Below, one piece after another: positions 32,597 to 33,450 of a stretch of DNA of 33,450 nucleotides; the stretch's first letter is position 1, and each line of letters starts with the position of its first letter. A program made the translations under genes and the position numbers. Location: contig JAYMTF010000572.1 of assembly GCA_036897485.1 (NCBI GenBank), forward strand, positions 1-33,450. Reading direction: 5' to 3'. The notes beneath the pieces were generated by a model. It searched no databases. It was given only the letters and a program-made list of their open reading frames with translations, and was not told the DNA's origin. The stretch is from Pelargonium nanum. Its lineage: Eukaryota; Streptophyta; Magnoliopsida; Geraniales; Geraniaceae.

Positions 32597-32884
32597 TAAT
32601 TATTATTTTATAATATGTGGACATTATTAAGTCAATAATCAAAGTGTTCTTGGACATTATTGTCATGTAGGTCCAAATCTCAGGATAAAAAATAAAATGA
32701 GAATAAATGCAATTTTTTATTTCTATTACTTTATCATGTTTCCAAAACCAGAAAAAAAGTCTTTGTATTAATCAATTAATTTCTTGGGTTCATACATGTG
32801 AAAGTGACTTCATGCTTTTATTTATTAATATGAAAACCAATTAATGATCACGTCTGGTAATAAACTTGAAAAATATTACTTATA

Positions 32885-33150
32885 ATAAAAATATTGGGTT
32901 AAAGGTTCAAATAGTACCCAATCTTTAGGCTGGAACCCAATTTAGTACCCAATCTATAATTGTATCAGAGTTGATACCTAGACTTCGATTTTCAACCCAA
33001 TTTAATACCTACCGTCAACGACCGTTACTTGTTCCGTTAAGTCCCTGCCATGTCACCTATTTTGTGCTGACATGTAAATTTTATGCTGATGTGGCTCTTT
33101 TGAGCACATTCTCATTTAATGACCTGGATAATAGGAATTTATTTATAATT
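32885..33150. repeat. repeat-like tract (TE-edge type)
   Basis: It contains the phrase TAGTACCCAATCTTTAGG then TTTAGTACCCAATCTATA (an internal near-repeat about 40 bp apart), CCGTTAAGTCCCTGCCATGT and ATGCTGATGTGG. Phrases of this kind, pairing repeated 'TTTAGTACC' lines with a TTAACGG motif, are common in dispersed plant repeats. There is no coding frame and no terminus inside the window. Confidence 0.4.
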
Positions 33151-33445
33151 TAAAAGAAATGGAAAATGCAAATATTAAAAAAATTAAAAGAAAAAAACAT
33201 GAATCAGATCCTCCATCTTCTTCTTCTCTAGGAGCAGCATCGGGAGTGGAGGCAGGAGGAGATCCGATGAAGGTTGTATGAGCTCCGGCGGGAGCGCGAG
33301 CAGCCGGAGGTGAGCTGGCGGGGGAGGAGGCCGGTGGAATCACGGAGGTGGCGACGGGAGGAGAGGCGGTGGGAGGAGTTGCTGTCGGTGGTGAAGCAGG
33401 TGGGGCACCTCCAGCGCGAGTACTCCGGCGAGCGATCTCCAACAT
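33143..33445 (-). CDS. Pro/Ala-rich ORF reaching the window edge, uncertain
   Basis: I do not recognise this frame. About 75 residues rich in Pro, Ala, Ser and Thr (repeats of PPAS, PPTA, SPPA) are followed by an acidic REEEDGGSD patch and a hydrophobic end (FFLLIFLIFAF), stopping at 33143. This resembles arabinogalactan-like or low-complexity proteins. The GC-rich DNA (33230-33445) contrasts sharply with its surroundings, so it is probably exonic or captured sequence. The opposite strand also reads as an Arg/Glu-rich segment, so the strand is uncertain. The gene probably continues beyond the window. Confidence 0.3.
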   Translation of the reverse strand: MLEIARRSTRAGGAPPASPPTATPPTASPPVATSVIPPASSPASSPPAARAPAGAHTTFIGSPPASTPDAAPREEEDGGSDSCFFLLIFLIFAFSISFKL

Positions 33446-33450
33446 CGAGT

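Noticed and set aside
1..33450. CRISPR arrays, prokaryotic operons, rRNA or intact tRNA genes
   Set aside because: No repeat-spacer pattern, Shine-Dalgarno-linked gene runs, rRNA sequence or cloverleaf was seen; the window is plant nuclear DNA.

Overview
This window looks like nuclear DNA of a eudicot plant, and a rosid (perhaps Rosaceae) is my best guess. It has AT-rich intergenic DNA, GT-AG introns, plant-specific gene families and scattered small transposable elements. There are no bacterial, organellar or viral genes. The exons below were assembled by eye from splice signals and family resemblance, without alignments.

Layout. 1-810: a complete 780-bp Tourist/PIF-Harbinger-type MITE with perfect terminal repeats and a TTA target duplication. 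810-2800: AT-rich DNA with no gene I can support. 2834-4700 (-): a chain of GC-richer, spliceable segments just downstream of NAT12, either a small unrecognised gene or spliced 3' UTR/lncRNA. 4799-11669 (-): an intact ten-exon NAT12-type nucleobase-ascorbate transporter gene (695 aa) with a degraded LINE in intron 8. 12050-14420: mostly empty, with one weak ORF. 14595-16185 (+): a three-exon mitochondrial NFD6/NOXY2-like gene. 18596-19492 (+): an intronless DUF868 gene. 21331-21975 (-): a two-exon stress-response A/B-barrel protein. 22000-25290: intergenic, with a tRNA-like SINE remnant and microsatellites. 25397-27451 (-): a seven-exon MATE/DETOXIFICATION transporter that is broken by an 8-nt gain, a 4-nt loss, a doubtful first splice donor and a SINE in its last exon. 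29249-30655 and 31017-32426 (-): a tandem pair of intronless DUF247 genes. 32885-33445: a repeat-like tract and a Pro/Ala-rich reading frame cut by the window edge.

The genes do not form a pathway. They are independent plant loci: two membrane transporters (one dead), a mitochondrial protein, a stress-related barrel protein and families of unknown function. From memory, Arabidopsis NAT12 (At2g27810) and a DUF868 gene (At2g27770) also lie close together, so the 4.8-19.5 kb part may be a conserved syntenic block. I could not check this.

The most informative observations are the MATE pseudogene with its SINE-supplied stop codon, the complete MITE with an internal minisatellite, the possible multi-exon small gene downstream of NAT12, and a pure A-tract flanked by a 12-bp direct repeat at 28.34 kb.
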